Notes: generated by a model not told the origin, from the letters alone. Positions 1 through 8,827 are shown, counted from the stretch's first letter. The stretch is 47,137 bases of DNA from Bacteroidales bacterium (GCA_029210725.1 JARGFM010000027.1:1-47137); one strand, 5' to 3'. Translations and numbers: made by a program.

Positions 1-563
1 TACTAACACATATCATATGAAGTCAAACCGTAATTGGTTGAAATCATGTGCTTAAAGAATAAGTGCGAAACTTTAATTAATGAGTTAATTATATTCGCTA
101 TCAGCTTCAATTCCTGGGTTATTATGTTTTTATTAGCCCTAATCAAAACACCCATTTCACGTTGCTTCGCAACGCAAAAAGAGTGTATCCTCGAATGCTT
201 CATCAAAACCTTAGAACCTCTCCCCTTCCAGGATCAAATGAAAAGTACGCTGAACTTGCAACAGATTAATAAATATTGCTTTCGAATCAAAGCTAAATGA
301 ACATAATCCAAGTACATTATAGGACAACTGCGAGTTTCTGGCTTTGCTCTTAGGATCCTGCTCTGTCACTATAATTGACTTCGTCGAGCTCCGGTTACTC
401 GGCTCCGCCTTCGTGAGCTTCGCTAAGCTTCGGTTCAGGCACTATGTTAAATTGCAACTCGGTTCTCGCTCACAGGCCTTCCCTCTGCCTCCGCTATGGA
501 TTATACAGAGCCAGCCCGCAAGGTTTTTCTGATAAATGTTGTAATTTTAGCAAAACTGCGGAA
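1..563. other. Intergenic region upstream of HEPN/MNT module
   Basis: I see no convincing gene here. Short open frames exist, but none has a recognisable domain and one of them simply reads through the repeat at 147-176. The first 300 bases are AT-rich. A GC-richer stretch at about 380-440 contains several degenerate TTCG/TCCG-containing units (cttcg, gctccg, gcttcg) that look like decayed tandem or hairpin sequence. The promoter of the HEPN gene should lie in this region, but I cannot point to a clear TAnnTTTG box. Confidence 0.6.
147..176 (+). repeat. 30-bp direct repeat, copy 1
   Basis: This 30-bp stretch is identical to positions 1265-1294. It contains a small perfect hairpin, CGTTGCTTCGCAACG (160-174, 6-bp stem with a TTC loop). 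The two copies bracket the HEPN/MNT gene pair, with about 1.1 kb between them. Identity stops abruptly on both sides (a146 versus t1264; a177 versus t1295). It could be a target-site-like duplication, a dispersed palindromic element, or a recombination scar. Confidence 0.85.
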
Positions 564-944
564 GTGCTAAATACTGGGAAACAAATAGAATACTGGATCA
601 TTTCTGCAAAATCTGATCTTGATACTGCTGAACTGTTAATCCGGGAATCCAGGTTTATCCATGGATTATTCTTTTGCCATCTGGCTATTGAGAAAGGATT
701 AAAAGCTCATGTAATAAAAGCCACTGGTAATATCCCTCCCAAATCACACAACCTGATATATCTACTGGGTCTTTCCAATATTGAGTTTGAAGAAATTTTC
801 GAGGATTTTCTTGGGATTCTGATGAAATATCAGCTCGAAGGTCGGTATCCCGATTACAATCCTGCAATTCCTGCAAAAGATAAAGTCGTTGATTATCTGA
901 ATAAAACAAAGGAGATGTTGATATGGATCGAAAGGAAACTATAA
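564..944 (+). CDS. HEPN domain protein (putative toxin of HEPN/MNT pair)
   Basis: This is a HEPN-domain protein of the PF05168 type, the likely toxin (ribonuclease-like) half of a type VII HEPN/MNT toxin-antitoxin pair. The frame is open from an ATG at 444, but the first 40 residues look non-coding. The HEPN pattern begins right after GTG 564 (NTGKQIEYWIISAKSDLDTA), so I prefer that start, giving 126 residues. Visible features are the amphipathic helix with CHLAIEKGLKA, the following PKSHNL, and the GRYPDY segment near the C-terminus. I do not see a clear canonical R-x4-6-H ribonuclease motif in the usual late position, so nuclease activity is uncertain. The 3' end overlaps the MNT gene by 22 nt, implying translational coupling. 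Family assignment is strong; toxicity is inferred. Confidence 0.85.
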   Translation: MLNTGKQIEYWIISAKSDLDTAELLIRESRFIHGLFFCHLAIEKGLKAHVIKATGNIPPKSHNLIYLLGLSNIEFEEIFEDFLGILMKYQLEGRYPDYNPAIPAKDKVVDYLNKTKEMLIWIERKL

Positions 945-1243
945 CCAAAGTCTCAGAATATGTTAGGATCCTGAACGAGTCAGGTTTGCAGATCGAGAAG
1001 GCCTTTCTTTTTGGAAGTGCAGCACGGAATGAGGAACGTGAAGAAAGTGATATTGATGTAATGCTCGTATCCAAGAGGTTTGATGACAGTTCTGACGATA
1101 AGGCTTTTGGATTGATTTGGAGATTAACTCGTAAGGTTGACACCCGAATTGAACCTTTTGCTGTAGGTCTTTCCCGTTTTGACAATGACGAAAACTTACC
1201 CTTGCTTCAGATCGTAAAAAAAGAAGGGATTTCAATATTGTAG
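923..1243 (+). CDS. Minimal nucleotidyltransferase (MNT) domain protein, putative antitoxin
   Basis: This 106-residue protein is a minimal nucleotidyltransferase of the MNT/DNA polymerase beta superfamily. The nucleotide-binding and metal motif is visible as FGSAARNEEREESDIDV: GS followed about ten residues later by D-x-D. A third acidic residue is plausible in DTRIEPF. In characterised HEPN/MNT pairs the MNT partner modifies the HEPN toxin with AMP groups and silences it. The start overlaps the upstream HEPN gene by 22 nt, the usual order for this pair. About 20 bp after the stop lies the second copy of the 30-bp repeat, so both genes sit as a cassette. Confidence in the family is high; the antitoxin role is inferred from the pairing. 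Confidence 0.9.
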   Translation: MDRKETITKVSEYVRILNESGLQIEKAFLFGSAARNEEREESDIDVMLVSKRFDDSSDDKAFGLIWRLTRKVDTRIEPFAVGLSRFDNDENLPLLQIVKKEGISIL

Positions 1244-1264
1244 CACATTGATTAGTTTATGCTT

Positions 1265-1294
1265 AACACCCATTTCACGTTGCTTCGCAACGCA
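1265..1294 (+). repeat. 30-bp direct repeat, copy 2
   Basis: Identical in sequence and orientation to 147-176, with the CGTTGCTTCGCAACG hairpin at 1278-1292. It lies between the stop of the MNT gene (1243) and the stop of the convergent nadE gene (1321). Confidence 0.85.
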
Positions 1295-1320
1295 TCTTTC
1301 TGCCGCCGATTATCGGGAAG

Positions 1321-2298
1321 CTATTGCTGCTCCTGTTCCAGAGTATGCGGAAGTTCGCGTAAGTGAGCAGTCGCCCGGAATTTTGAGGCAAAATCTTTAT
1401 AGGCTCTATCAACCGCCTCTTCAGAAAGATCCAATACTTTGGCTGCCTCTTTAGCGGGAACTTCATGCTCCCAGGCATACAGGAGATGATCGAGTTGATC
1501 AAATGAAATCCGGAAGAAGAATTCCTGGTCGCTTACAGGAAGGCTAAATGTATCGGGACTGGGTTGACGCTTAATAATTTCCGGAATTACCTGGAGATGA
1601 TCGGAAAGCTGATAAATCTGGTTCTTATATAGATGGGTAAATGGTTCAATATCTGTGCCCCCATCCCCGTATTTACAGAAATCTCCCAGAATAAATTCAG
1701 TGCGATTGGTGGTACCGGCAACCAGGAGATTTCTCCTTTCTGCTTCTGTATAAAGATGCAGCATTCGGGCCCTGATTTTAATATTTGCAAAGGATGTTAT
1801 TGTGAGTAATTCACTGTGCGATAATCTTTTACTCTTCAATTCTCCATCCGGAAGCTGAACCTGAAGACGATAGAAACTGAAACTGGCCCGGTCCAGAAGA
1901 TCCGTAGGAAGGACAATGTTATATTTTAATCCAGGTTTGTATTCGGGAATCAATTTTTGGAGGAATTCATCCCGCCATTGATATTTTACAATACTATCCA
2001 CCGTGGACGTGATATCGATTTCTCGATGTTCAATCCCCAGGGCTTTAGCATGCTTAATTGCAAATTCACTACTGATTGGATTTGACTCTGCTTCGGGAAG
2101 GACAAGTCCCAGAACTTTTTCCTTACCGATGGCATGGACGGCAACAGCTGCAATACAGGCAGAGTCAATTCCGCCGCTCAATCCCACAATCACTCCTTTT
2201 TTACGATAAACGGCATTCATCTGATCCACGATAAAACCGGAGAGCCTGTCCAGCTCCCTGGCGGGATCAATTTTCAGTACATCGAGATTAAAATTCAT
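1321..2298 (-). CDS. nadE: NAD(+) synthetase, glutaminase-less type
   Basis: This enzyme makes NAD+ from nicotinic acid adenine dinucleotide, ATP and ammonia, the last step of NAD synthesis, in the cytoplasm. The 325-residue protein carries the PP-loop SGGIDS at residues 41-46 and downstream conserved segments such as LVAGTTNRTEFILGDFCKYG and DIEPFTHLYKNQIYQL, which form the deamido-NAD and metal sites. There is no N-terminal nitrilase (glutaminase) domain, so it should use free ammonia or borrow it from another protein. At 325 residues it is longer than the roughly 275-residue E. coli type. It stands alone, convergent with the HEPN/MNT cassette. I am confident of the family. Confidence 0.93.
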   Translation of the reverse strand: MNFNLDVLKIDPARELDRLSGFIVDQMNAVYRKKGVIVGLSGGIDSACIAAVAVHAIGKEKVLGLVLPEAESNPISSEFAIKHAKALGIEHREIDITSTVDSIVKYQWRDEFLQKLIPEYKPGLKYNIVLPTDLLDRASFSFYRLQVQLPDGELKSKRLSHSELLTITSFANIKIRARMLHLYTEAERRNLLVAGTTNRTEFILGDFCKYGDGGTDIEPFTHLYKNQIYQLSDHLQVIPEIIKRQPSPDTFSLPVSDQEFFFRISFDQLDHLLYAWEHEVPAKEAAKVLDLSEEAVDRAYKDFASKFRATAHLRELPHTLEQEQQ

Positions 2299-2400
2299 GG
2301 GATAAGTCCTTTTAAAGTGTTGTCATTTATTATAAAAGCTTTCTGAGTGTTTTGATGAAGTTGATGCACAGCAGACCTCGAAGGTCCAGCGGCTTTGCCC

Positions 2401-3297
2401 TTAATAAGGATTCTCATTGGACTGACCCGGGCCCTTCCCCGTAATCTCCTGGTAGATGGATGTTACCAGGCGTGTTTCGTTTTCATCAAATTCCTTTAAG
2501 GTCTCCTCCAGGCTTTTGTCCTGGCTGATCAGTTCCCTGACTTTATCCTGCCTGTCTGCCATCTGCCGGATATGCTGCTGAATTTCCCCGCGTCCGACAG
2601 GATCACTGTGGCCGCTCAGGAATACTTCAGCATCCAGTGTTTCGAGCATCTTTGTCAGGGTCAGCACATGCTGAAAGGAGTTGCCGTTCTTGTTGGAATG
2701 GATGAGTTGCGGTCTTCCGCTAAAAAACTGGTCGCCCAGAAAGGCCACCTTATCTTCAGGGTGATACACTACGATATCCCCCGTGGTATGGCCCACACCA
2801 AAGTAATGGAGTTCCACTTTATCCTCTCCCATCCAGATGTTCAGGTTTTCCTGAAAGGTCAGGGAGGGCGTAAAGGGATAAAATTCAGGCTCTCCCCAGT
2901 CCGGGGCGCGGCCAAAATTCTCCTTGAAGAAATCATCCCGGCAGTTTATATGTGCTATGAAAGTGACTGAAGCCGGGAAATACCTGTTTCCCATGATATG
3001 GTCGCCGTCGCTATGGGTATTCACCAGATACTTAACGGGCTTATCGGTAAGACCCTGAATGGCAGCCAGAGTTTGATCGACCGACTCTTTGTTCATTTTC
3101 GAATCAATGACCAGCACCTCTCTGTCGCCGATAATTACACCACCATTTGATCCCTGTCCCCCGTTTATCTGATAGATCCGCTCTGTGATCTTCTCCAGGG
3201 ATACCGGTGGGCTTTCTCTTTCCTGGGCTTTGAGAAAGACAGTGGATAATAGAATCAGAAACAAAAGGAGGATTTCTGTTGAATGGTATCGCTTCAT
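2401..3297 (-). CDS. Exported metallo-beta-lactamase-fold hydrolase
   Basis: A 298-residue MBL-fold protein with an N-terminal signal peptide (hydrophobic LLLFLILLSTVFLKA, cleavage near residue 25), so it should act in the periplasm or at the outer membrane. The metal motif is HSDGDH at residues 95-100. This departs from the canonical HxHxDH because the second histidine is aspartate (D97). Later ligands are visible in FGVGHTTGD, FLGDQFF and LSGHSDPVG. The substrate cannot be told; members include beta-lactamase-like hydrolases and quorum-quenching-type enzymes. It is monocistronic, with a 17-bp palindrome 19 bp upstream of its start. Fold and export are well supported; function is open. Confidence 0.85.
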   Translation of the reverse strand: MKRYHSTEILLLFLILLSTVFLKAQERESPPVSLEKITERIYQINGGQGSNGGVIIGDREVLVIDSKMNKESVDQTLAAIQGLTDKPVKYLVNTHSDGDHIMGNRYFPASVTFIAHINCRDDFFKENFGRAPDWGEPEFYPFTPSLTFQENLNIWMGEDKVELHYFGVGHTTGDIVVYHPEDKVAFLGDQFFSGRPQLIHSNKNGNSFQHVLTLTKMLETLDAEVFLSGHSDPVGRGEIQQHIRQMADRQDKVRELISQDKSLEETLKEFDENETRLVTSIYQEITGKGPGQSNENPY

Positions 3298-3315
3298 GAT
3301 CTTGGTTTTACAGGA

Positions 3316-3332
3316 ATATTTACAGTAAATAT
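3316..3332. promoter_or_regulatory. Palindrome upstream of the MBL-fold gene
   Basis: ATATTTACAGTAAATAT is a perfect inverted repeat with 8-bp arms and a 1-nt centre, ending 19 bp upstream of the start of the MBL-fold gene on the minus strand. Read on the minus strand it includes TATATTTA, one base from the TAnnTTTG promoter box, about 32 nt from the ATG. An operator overlapping a promoter is a fair guess; no cognate regulator is evident nearby. Confidence 0.4.
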
Positions 3333-3478
3333 AAGGCCTATTTATCAGAGATGCGCAAAAGGATGACCCTGTTTTCGAATCTCCGGTCCGGACCTTGTTT
3401 TTTCCAGTCCCGGAGATATATCTTAAACAATTCTTTCTTAGCTGTTGTTATTCTTATCTACCTTAATACATCATTAAA

Positions 3479-4366
3479 ATGAAAGAAATCAGGAAAGAAG
3501 ACATCAGCCAGGAAGTGTTTGATCTCTATGACCAGTACGCGCACAACCATATAGACCGCAGGCAATTCATAAATAAGCTCTCTGCTTACGCCATTGGAGG
3601 CATAACGGTATCTTCCCTGCTTGGTTTTGTGATGCCTAACTACCAGGATACGCTTCAAATTCAACCCAATGACCCCCGGTTGAAGTCGGATTACATCACG
3701 TACAAATCACCGAAAGGCGGAGGTGAGATCAAGGGATTGCTCTCTCTTCCGGCAGAATCCGATGGGAAATTGCCCGGAATTGTTGTCGTACATGAGAACC
3801 GGGGATTGAATCCTTATATTGAGGATGTGGGTAGAAGAGCTGCTTTGGCAGGGTTTATTTCCCTGGCTCCCGATGCCCTGACCCCACTGGGGGGATATCC
3901 CGGGAACGATGATGACGGACGTTCCCTGCAGCGTCAGCGTGACCGGGATGAAATGCTGGAAGATTTTATTGCTGCCTACGAATACCTGAAGGCGGATTCG
4001 CGCTGCACCGGGAAGATTGGGGTTGTTGGTTTCTGTTTCGGAGGATGGATCTCCAATATGATGGCCGTGAAAGTGGCCGGGCTCCATGCTGCAGTCCCCT
4101 TTTACGGTGGTCAGCCCGATGCTGAATCGGTACCACAGATCAATGCCCCCCTCCTCTTGCATTATGCCGGACTGGATACACGGGTCAATGAAGGCTGGCC
4201 TGCCTATGAGGAAGCCTTGAAAAAGTATAATAAGGAATATACGGCCTACATCTATCCCGAGGTGAATCATGGCTTTCATAATGATTCCACACCGCGCTAC
4301 GACAAAGATGCAGCGGAACTGGCCTGGAAACGTACCATTGATTTTTTCAAAAAGAATTTGAGCTGA
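3479..4366 (+). CDS. Dienelactone hydrolase family protein with Tat-like N-terminus
   Basis: This 295-residue alpha/beta hydrolase has the dienelactone hydrolase nucleophile elbow GFCFGG with Cys186 as nucleophile. The aspartate is in the segment [10 protein letters not shown] and the histidine in [11 protein letters not shown], completing the Cys-Asp-His triad. Residues 27-53 hold DRRQFINKL followed by a hydrophobic stretch, resembling a twin-arginine signal or membrane anchor but preceded by an unusually long n-region. The protein is therefore probably exported or anchored facing the periplasm, as in the YghX-like branch of the family. It likely cleaves small esters or lactones; the substrate is unknown. 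It stands between the divergent MBL-fold gene and the next operon. Confidence 0.87.
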   Translation: MKEIRKEDISQEVFDLYDQYAHNHIDRRQFINKLSAYAIGGITVSSLLGFVMPNYQDTLQIQPNDPRLKSDYITYKSPKGGGEIKGLLSLPAESDGKLPGIVVVHENRGLNPYIEDVGRRAALAGFISLAPDALTPLGGYPGNDDDGRSLQRQRDRDEMLEDFIAAYEYLKADSRCTGKIGVVGFCFGGWISNMMAVKVAGLHAAVPFYGGQPDAESVPQINAPLLLHYAGLDTRVNEGWPAYEEALKKYNKEYTAYIYPEVNHGFHNDSTPRYDKDAAELAWKRTIDFFKKNLS

Positions 4367-4470
4367 GGAAGCTGCACAAGATTAAACTATGGCGGGGGCA
4401 GAGAGTCTGAAAGTATATAGCCTTTGCACTATACCTTGTACAGTCAGATAACCATTAAAACTGGAAGGAC

Positions 4471-5133
4471 ATGAAAAAAACGCCCAATTTTGTTTACGCG
4501 CTTAGTTTATTTCTGGCAATTGCCTTATTTTCTGCATCTGCATCAGCTCAGGCCTTGCAAGAAAATCCTGAACTGGACCGGAAGGTCAAGGAATTTCTAT
4601 CCTCGGGTCGCTGGTACGATATGAATGTGCCCTCATCCGACGGGAAACTGCTTTATGAGCTGATCATAAAGGGGAATTATAAAAGTGCCCTTGAAATAGG
4701 GACTTCCACAGGACACTCCGGGATATGGATTGCCTGGGCACTCAGTAAAACAGGCGGGAAGCTGATTACCATCGATATTGATGAAGGTCGTTACAAAACT
4801 GCTGTGGAAAATTTCAAAAAGGCAGGCCTGTCCGAGTACATTGATGCCAGGCTGGCCGATGCCCATACCCTGGTCAGGGAACTGGAAGGGCCATTCGACT
4901 TTGTATTCAGCGATGCCGATAAGAACTGGTATAAGAACTACTTCATCGATGTGGATCCCAAACTGGTGGTTGGGGGGTGTTATACCACCCATAATATTCG
5001 TGAAAGCAGCTATGGCCGGAGAGGAGGCGGAAATCAGGATTATCTGGATTATGTCAGGAGCCTGGAGAATTACGAAACTACTCTAAATTCTGAAGGTGGT
5101 GGAGTATTGATCAGCTATAAACGAGCTGAATAG
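4471..5133 (+). CDS. Predicted exported class I SAM-dependent methyltransferase
   Basis: A 220-residue O-methyltransferase-family protein. Motif I is ALEIGTSTGHSGIW (around residues 71-84) for SAM binding; ITIDIDEGRY supplies the acidic residue for the ribose, and FVFSDADKNWY is the catechol-type metal/substrate segment. Oddly, it begins with a clear Sec signal peptide (YALSLFLAIALFSASASAQA, cleavage about residue 26-28). SAM is not known to be available in the periplasm, so either the protein is retained, it uses another ligand, or the start region has been misread. An AAGGA-like site precedes the ATG. It is followed after 11 bp by an amino acid permease, so the two are probably cotranscribed. 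Confidence 0.82.
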   Translation: MKKTPNFVYALSLFLAIALFSASASAQALQENPELDRKVKEFLSSGRWYDMNVPSSDGKLLYELIIKGNYKSALEIGTSTGHSGIWIAWALSKTGGKLITIDIDEGRYKTAVENFKKAGLSEYIDARLADAHTLVRELEGPFDFVFSDADKNWYKNYFIDVDPKLVVGGCYTTHNIRESSYGRRGGGNQDYLDYVRSLENYETTLNSEGGGVLISYKRAE

Positions 5134-5144
5134 TATTCCAGAAA

Positions 5145-6470
5145 ATGGCAGAACCCTTATTACCCCGGAAGCTGAAGCTTTTCTCGCTGACCAACATCGT
5201 CATCGGGGACATGATCGGGGCGGGAATTTTTACCACCTCGGGCCTTTTGTTGGCTCAGCTTCATAATCCTGTGCTTCTTTTGCTGCTGTGGATCGTGGGT
5301 GGAGCCATAGCTTTAAGCGGGGCGCTTAGCTACGGGGAGCTTGGCGCGCGGTTCCCGGAAGCCGGGGGGGACTATATTTTTTTAACCAGGCTCTTCACCC
5401 CCCTGGCAGGATTTCTGAGCGGGTGGGTATCATTCCTGGTAGGCTTTTCGGCGCCCGTTGCGGCCTCATCGCTGGCTTTCAGCGAATATCTGATCCGCAT
5501 TCTTCCAGAGGAAAATCTGCCCCAGGAACTTGTACTTACGAAGAAGGCCATTGCCGTTGGGATCATTCTAATATTTACACTGATTCATTACTTCGGGCTA
5601 AATTCGGGTTCGAAAGTTCAGAATATTCTAACCGTACTGAAGATCGGGTTAATTATAGTGCTGATATCTGTCGGATTTACTTTCGGAGAGGGCAGTCTCG
5701 GGCATTTCCTGCCTCAGGAGGGTACTTCTTTTGCTCGTGCAGACATGAAAACAATCGGGCTGGCATTGATGTGGATCATGTTTGCCTATAGCGGGTGGAA
5801 CGCCTCTACGTATATGGGTTCGGAAGTGTATAAGCCTGTGAAAAACATACCCCGTTCGCTGATTATCGGAACCTTCTCAGTCACTGCTATTTATCTCCTC
5901 CTGAACGTGCTTTATGTTTATGCTGTGGCCCCTGTTGAAATGGAGGGGGTTATTCCCATTGGCAGCCTGGCGGCCAATAATCTCTTCAATTTGTCCATGG
6001 ATCGCTTATTCTCCCTCTTTATCGCCCTGATCCTGCTATCTGCCATCAGTGTACTGATTATTATAGGTCCCCGGGTTTACTTTGCGATGGCCCAGTCCGG
6101 ACATTTTTTCGGGATTGCCAGGAGGATTAACCGCGCCAGGGTGCCCGGGATTTCCATTTTGCTGCAGAGCGCTCTGGCCATCATTTACGTGCTCTCCGGA
6201 ACCTTTGAACAAATCATTACCTTTTTGAGTTTCTCCCTGGGGATTTTCCCCATCCTGGTGGTGATCGGGGTATTCAAACTTCGCTTAAAAAAACAATCCA
6301 TACTTAAGGTACCCGGGTATCCTCTGCTGCCTGCCTTTTTTATATTAAGCTCCCTAGGAATTCTGGGATTGGCATTTCTGGAGAGACCCCTTGAGTCATC
6401 GGTTGCCATTGGAGTTGTTCTGGCAGGAATCCCTGCATTCTTTCTTTTGAAACGAAGTATTACATACTAG
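5145..6470 (+). CDS. APC-family amino acid permease
   Basis: A 441-residue inner-membrane transporter with about twelve hydrophobic segments. The first helix has the hallmark GDMIGAGIFTTSG, the unwound substrate-binding helix of APC/LAT-type permeases, and LSYGELGARFPEAGGDYIFL follows in helix 2. It should move an amino acid or polyamine by proton symport or exchange; the substrate cannot be read from sequence. The gene begins 11 bp after the methyltransferase stop and is followed 36 bp later by a penicillin-binding protein, suggesting a three-gene transcript without an obvious shared pathway. Confidence 0.9.
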   Translation: MAEPLLPRKLKLFSLTNIVIGDMIGAGIFTTSGLLLAQLHNPVLLLLLWIVGGAIALSGALSYGELGARFPEAGGDYIFLTRLFTPLAGFLSGWVSFLVGFSAPVAASSLAFSEYLIRILPEENLPQELVLTKKAIAVGIILIFTLIHYFGLNSGSKVQNILTVLKIGLIIVLISVGFTFGEGSLGHFLPQEGTSFARADMKTIGLALMWIMFAYSGWNASTYMGSEVYKPVKNIPRSLIIGTFSVTAIYLLLNVLYVYAVAPVEMEGVIPIGSLAANNLFNLSMDRLFSLFIALILLSAISVLIIIGPRVYFAMAQSGHFFGIARRINRARVPGISILLQSALAIIYVLSGTFEQIITFLSFSLGIFPILVVIGVFKLRLKKQSILKVPGYPLLPAFFILSSLGILGLAFLERPLESSVAIGVVLAGIPAFFLLKRSITY

Positions 6471-6506
6471 AACCATCCATGTTGAGTTTTAGTTAGGAAA
6501 CAGGAA

Positions 6507-8723
6507 TTGTCACACCGGACCATGCGCCTTATATTTCTGAAAGGAATACTTTATGTACTGATCGCCTTTATAATCTTGCAGGGCTTATTTGTAGTGTTCG
6601 TCCTGGTGGGAGGTTTTGGTAAAATCCCGGATATTAAGGAATTGAAACAAATTCAGAATCCCATTGCTACCGAAATTTATACCGCTGACGGGGTGCTGAT
6701 GGGAACCTATAATATTGAAAACAGACAGTATCTGGATCCATCGGAAATACCGGAAAGTATCCGGAATGCTTTGATCGCCACCGAAGATGTACGTTTTTAC
6801 AAGCATAAGGGCATAGATCCCCGCAGTCTTTTCCGGGTATTTTTTAAAACCCTACTTTTGAGAAAAGAGGGTTCGGGGGGCGGAAGCACACTTTCTCAGC
6901 AACTGGCCAAGAACCTCTATCCACGCAGGAATGAAGGAGCCTTTAGTATGCCCGTAATTAAGGTAAAGGAGATGGCCGTCGCCCGGCGCATGGAAAAAGT
7001 TTACACCAAGGATGAGATCCTGGAGATGTATCTGAGCACGGTCCCCTTCGGGGAGAACACCTTTGGTATTAAAGCGGCCTCGCGCCGTTTCTTTAACAAA
7101 GAACCTGAGGAACTTAAACCGGAGGAGTCTGCGGTGTTGGTCGGAATGCTGAAAGCCACAGGGAGCTATAATCCCGTCAGACATCCGGAAAGGGCGCGTA
7201 CCCGCCGAAATGTGGTGCTGGAACAGATGGCCAGATATGCTTACCTGGAAGAGACCGAAGCGGATTCCCTGCAGGAAACTCCTCTGGAGCTGGATTACCA
7301 TCCCCTGCCCCATAATGCAGGTATTGCCCCCTACTTCAGAGAGTTTATCCGGGCAGAACTGGACCAATGGTGCAGAGAATATATTAAATCCGGTTCTGAG
7401 CCCTACAATCTCTATACCGATGGCCTGAAGGTATATACCACCATTGACAGCCGTTTGCAAGGCTATGCGGAAGAGGCCATGAAGTCGCATATGGCCCATC
7501 TTCAGAAGATGTTTGAAAAGCAGTGGAGCGGCGAGGATCTTTGGAAGGGATTAACCGAGAAGCAGATTCTTATAAATTTTGATGGGGAATACCGGGAGGG
7601 CATGGCTTCCGAAGAAGCCCGGAAAATGGAGGTATTCACCTGGGAGGGCTTGCAGGAGAAAGATTACCGTACCCTTGACTCAATCAAACACTATTTGCAG
7701 TACTTGCAGGCAGGATTCCTGGCCATGGATGTAAAAACTGCAGAGATCAGGGCCTGGGTGGGGGGAATCAATTATCAGTATTTCAAATTTGATCATGTCC
7801 GGGCCAAACGTCAGGCAGGCTCCACTTTCAAGGCGCTGGTTTACCTGGAGGCCCTTGAACAGGGCTTCTCGCCCTGCGATTATTATCCCAACGACAGTGT
7901 GGTATATGAGGAGTACAATAACTGGACTCCACAGAATGCGGATCACGCATACGGGGGGTACTACTCCATGAACGGGGCCCTGGTTCACTCCGTAAATACA
8001 GTAAGTGTTGATCTGCTGATGCAGGTAGGGATCGACAGCGTTCTGGAGCTTTCCCAAAAGGCGGGTATAAACTCTCCCCTGCCGGCCGTCCCCTCCCTGG
8101 CTCTGGGTACAGGGGATGTCTCCCTGTTTGAAATGGTGGGTGTTTACCAGGCCATTGCTAACATGGGAATTTATAAGGAACCCGTCTATATCAGCCGGAT
8201 AGAAGATGCAAGCGGAAAGGTGCTGGAGGAGAGAATTCCGGATAGTCAGGGGACTGCCATCTGTACCCCCGGAAATGCCGGGATTATGATAGAAATGCTC
8301 AGGGGAGTGGTGAATAACGGGACGGCGGCCGGCCTGCGCATGAAATACGGGATTCTGGAGGATATTGCCGGTAAAACCGGAACCACTCAAAAATACACGG
8401 ATGGCTGGTTTATAGGATTTACACCGGGCCTGGTGGCCGGTGCCTGGGTGGGCGGCGACCTTCAGAACGTGCGTTTTCAGAACATGGCTTACGGCCAGGG
8501 TGCCTATACAGCCTTGCCCATATGGGCCGGTTTTATGAAGAGCAGCTTCCGGGATGAACACTGGAGCAGCCTCCGGGCCGACACTTTCCGGATTCATCCG
8601 GATACCCGGGAGCTTCTGCAATGCGACGATTATAAAGATAAGAAACCCTTTCAGTTCAGGCCTTTCCGGGAACTGAAGGAGAAAAGGATCTTCAGGAATC
8701 TGTTCAGGCGGAAAAGAAAATAA
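6507..8723 (+). CDS. Class A penicillin-binding protein (glycosyltransferase/transpeptidase)
   Basis: A bifunctional peptidoglycan synthase of 738 residues anchored by one N-terminal membrane helix (about residues 9-33). The GT51 domain shows EDVRFYKHKGID and GGSTLSQQLAKNLYPR, then the ARRMEKVYTKDEILEMYL block. The transpeptidase has the three penicillin-binding motifs: S439-T-F-K, S495-V-N and K623-T-G. It polymerises lipid II and crosslinks stem peptides outside the inner membrane. The start is ambiguous: TTG 6507 has AGGAAA six bases upstream, whereas ATG 6522 lacks well-spaced ribosome binding sequence; either gives a complete protein. It is PBP1a-like, ending in a basic tail (RNLFRRKRK). 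Confidence 0.95.
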   Translation: MSHRTMRLIFLKGILYVLIAFIILQGLFVVFVLVGGFGKIPDIKELKQIQNPIATEIYTADGVLMGTYNIENRQYLDPSEIPESIRNALIATEDVRFYKHKGIDPRSLFRVFFKTLLLRKEGSGGGSTLSQQLAKNLYPRRNEGAFSMPVIKVKEMAVARRMEKVYTKDEILEMYLSTVPFGENTFGIKAASRRFFNKEPEELKPEESAVLVGMLKATGSYNPVRHPERARTRRNVVLEQMARYAYLEETEADSLQETPLELDYHPLPHNAGIAPYFREFIRAELDQWCREYIKSGSEPYNLYTDGLKVYTTIDSRLQGYAEEAMKSHMAHLQKMFEKQWSGEDLWKGLTEKQILINFDGEYREGMASEEARKMEVFTWEGLQEKDYRTLDSIKHYLQYLQAGFLAMDVKTAEIRAWVGGINYQYFKFDHVRAKRQAGSTFKALVYLEALEQGFSPCDYYPNDSVVYEEYNNWTPQNADHAYGGYYSMNGALVHSVNTVSVDLLMQVGIDSVLELSQKAGINSPLPAVPSLALGTGDVSLFEMVGVYQAIANMGIYKEPVYISRIEDASGKVLEERIPDSQGTAICTPGNAGIMIEMLRGVVNNGTAAGLRMKYGILEDIAGKTGTTQKYTDGWFIGFTPGLVAGAWVGGDLQNVRFQNMAYGQGAYTALPIWAGFMKSSFRDEHWSSLRADTFRIHPDTRELLQCDDYKDKKPFQFRPFRELKEKRIFRNLFRRKRK

Positions 8724-8827
8724 GCCCTGAGGTCAGAAAAACCTGTTTTTCATCTGTTTCACAGCTGCAATATCTGCTTTCGGGGATCTGTCCTGTAATT
8801 TTTTCTATTTTAGAATCATGGAAACAA

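Noticed and set aside
34-300. Open frame of 88 codons at the window start
   Set aside because: It reads through the 30-bp repeat and the AT-rich DNA; no domain and no likely ribosome site.
1248-1454. Open frame of 68 codons after the MNT gene
   Set aside because: It is the second repeat read as protein and runs antisense into nadE.
7680-8621. Minus-strand open frame of 313 codons
   Set aside because: It lies wholly antisense to the penicillin-binding protein, whose catalytic motifs are intact. No family motif is seen; it is a shadow frame.
8724-8755. Possible terminator after the penicillin-binding protein
   Set aside because: The AGGT/ACCT stem is only 4 bp although a T-run follows; too weak to list as a feature.
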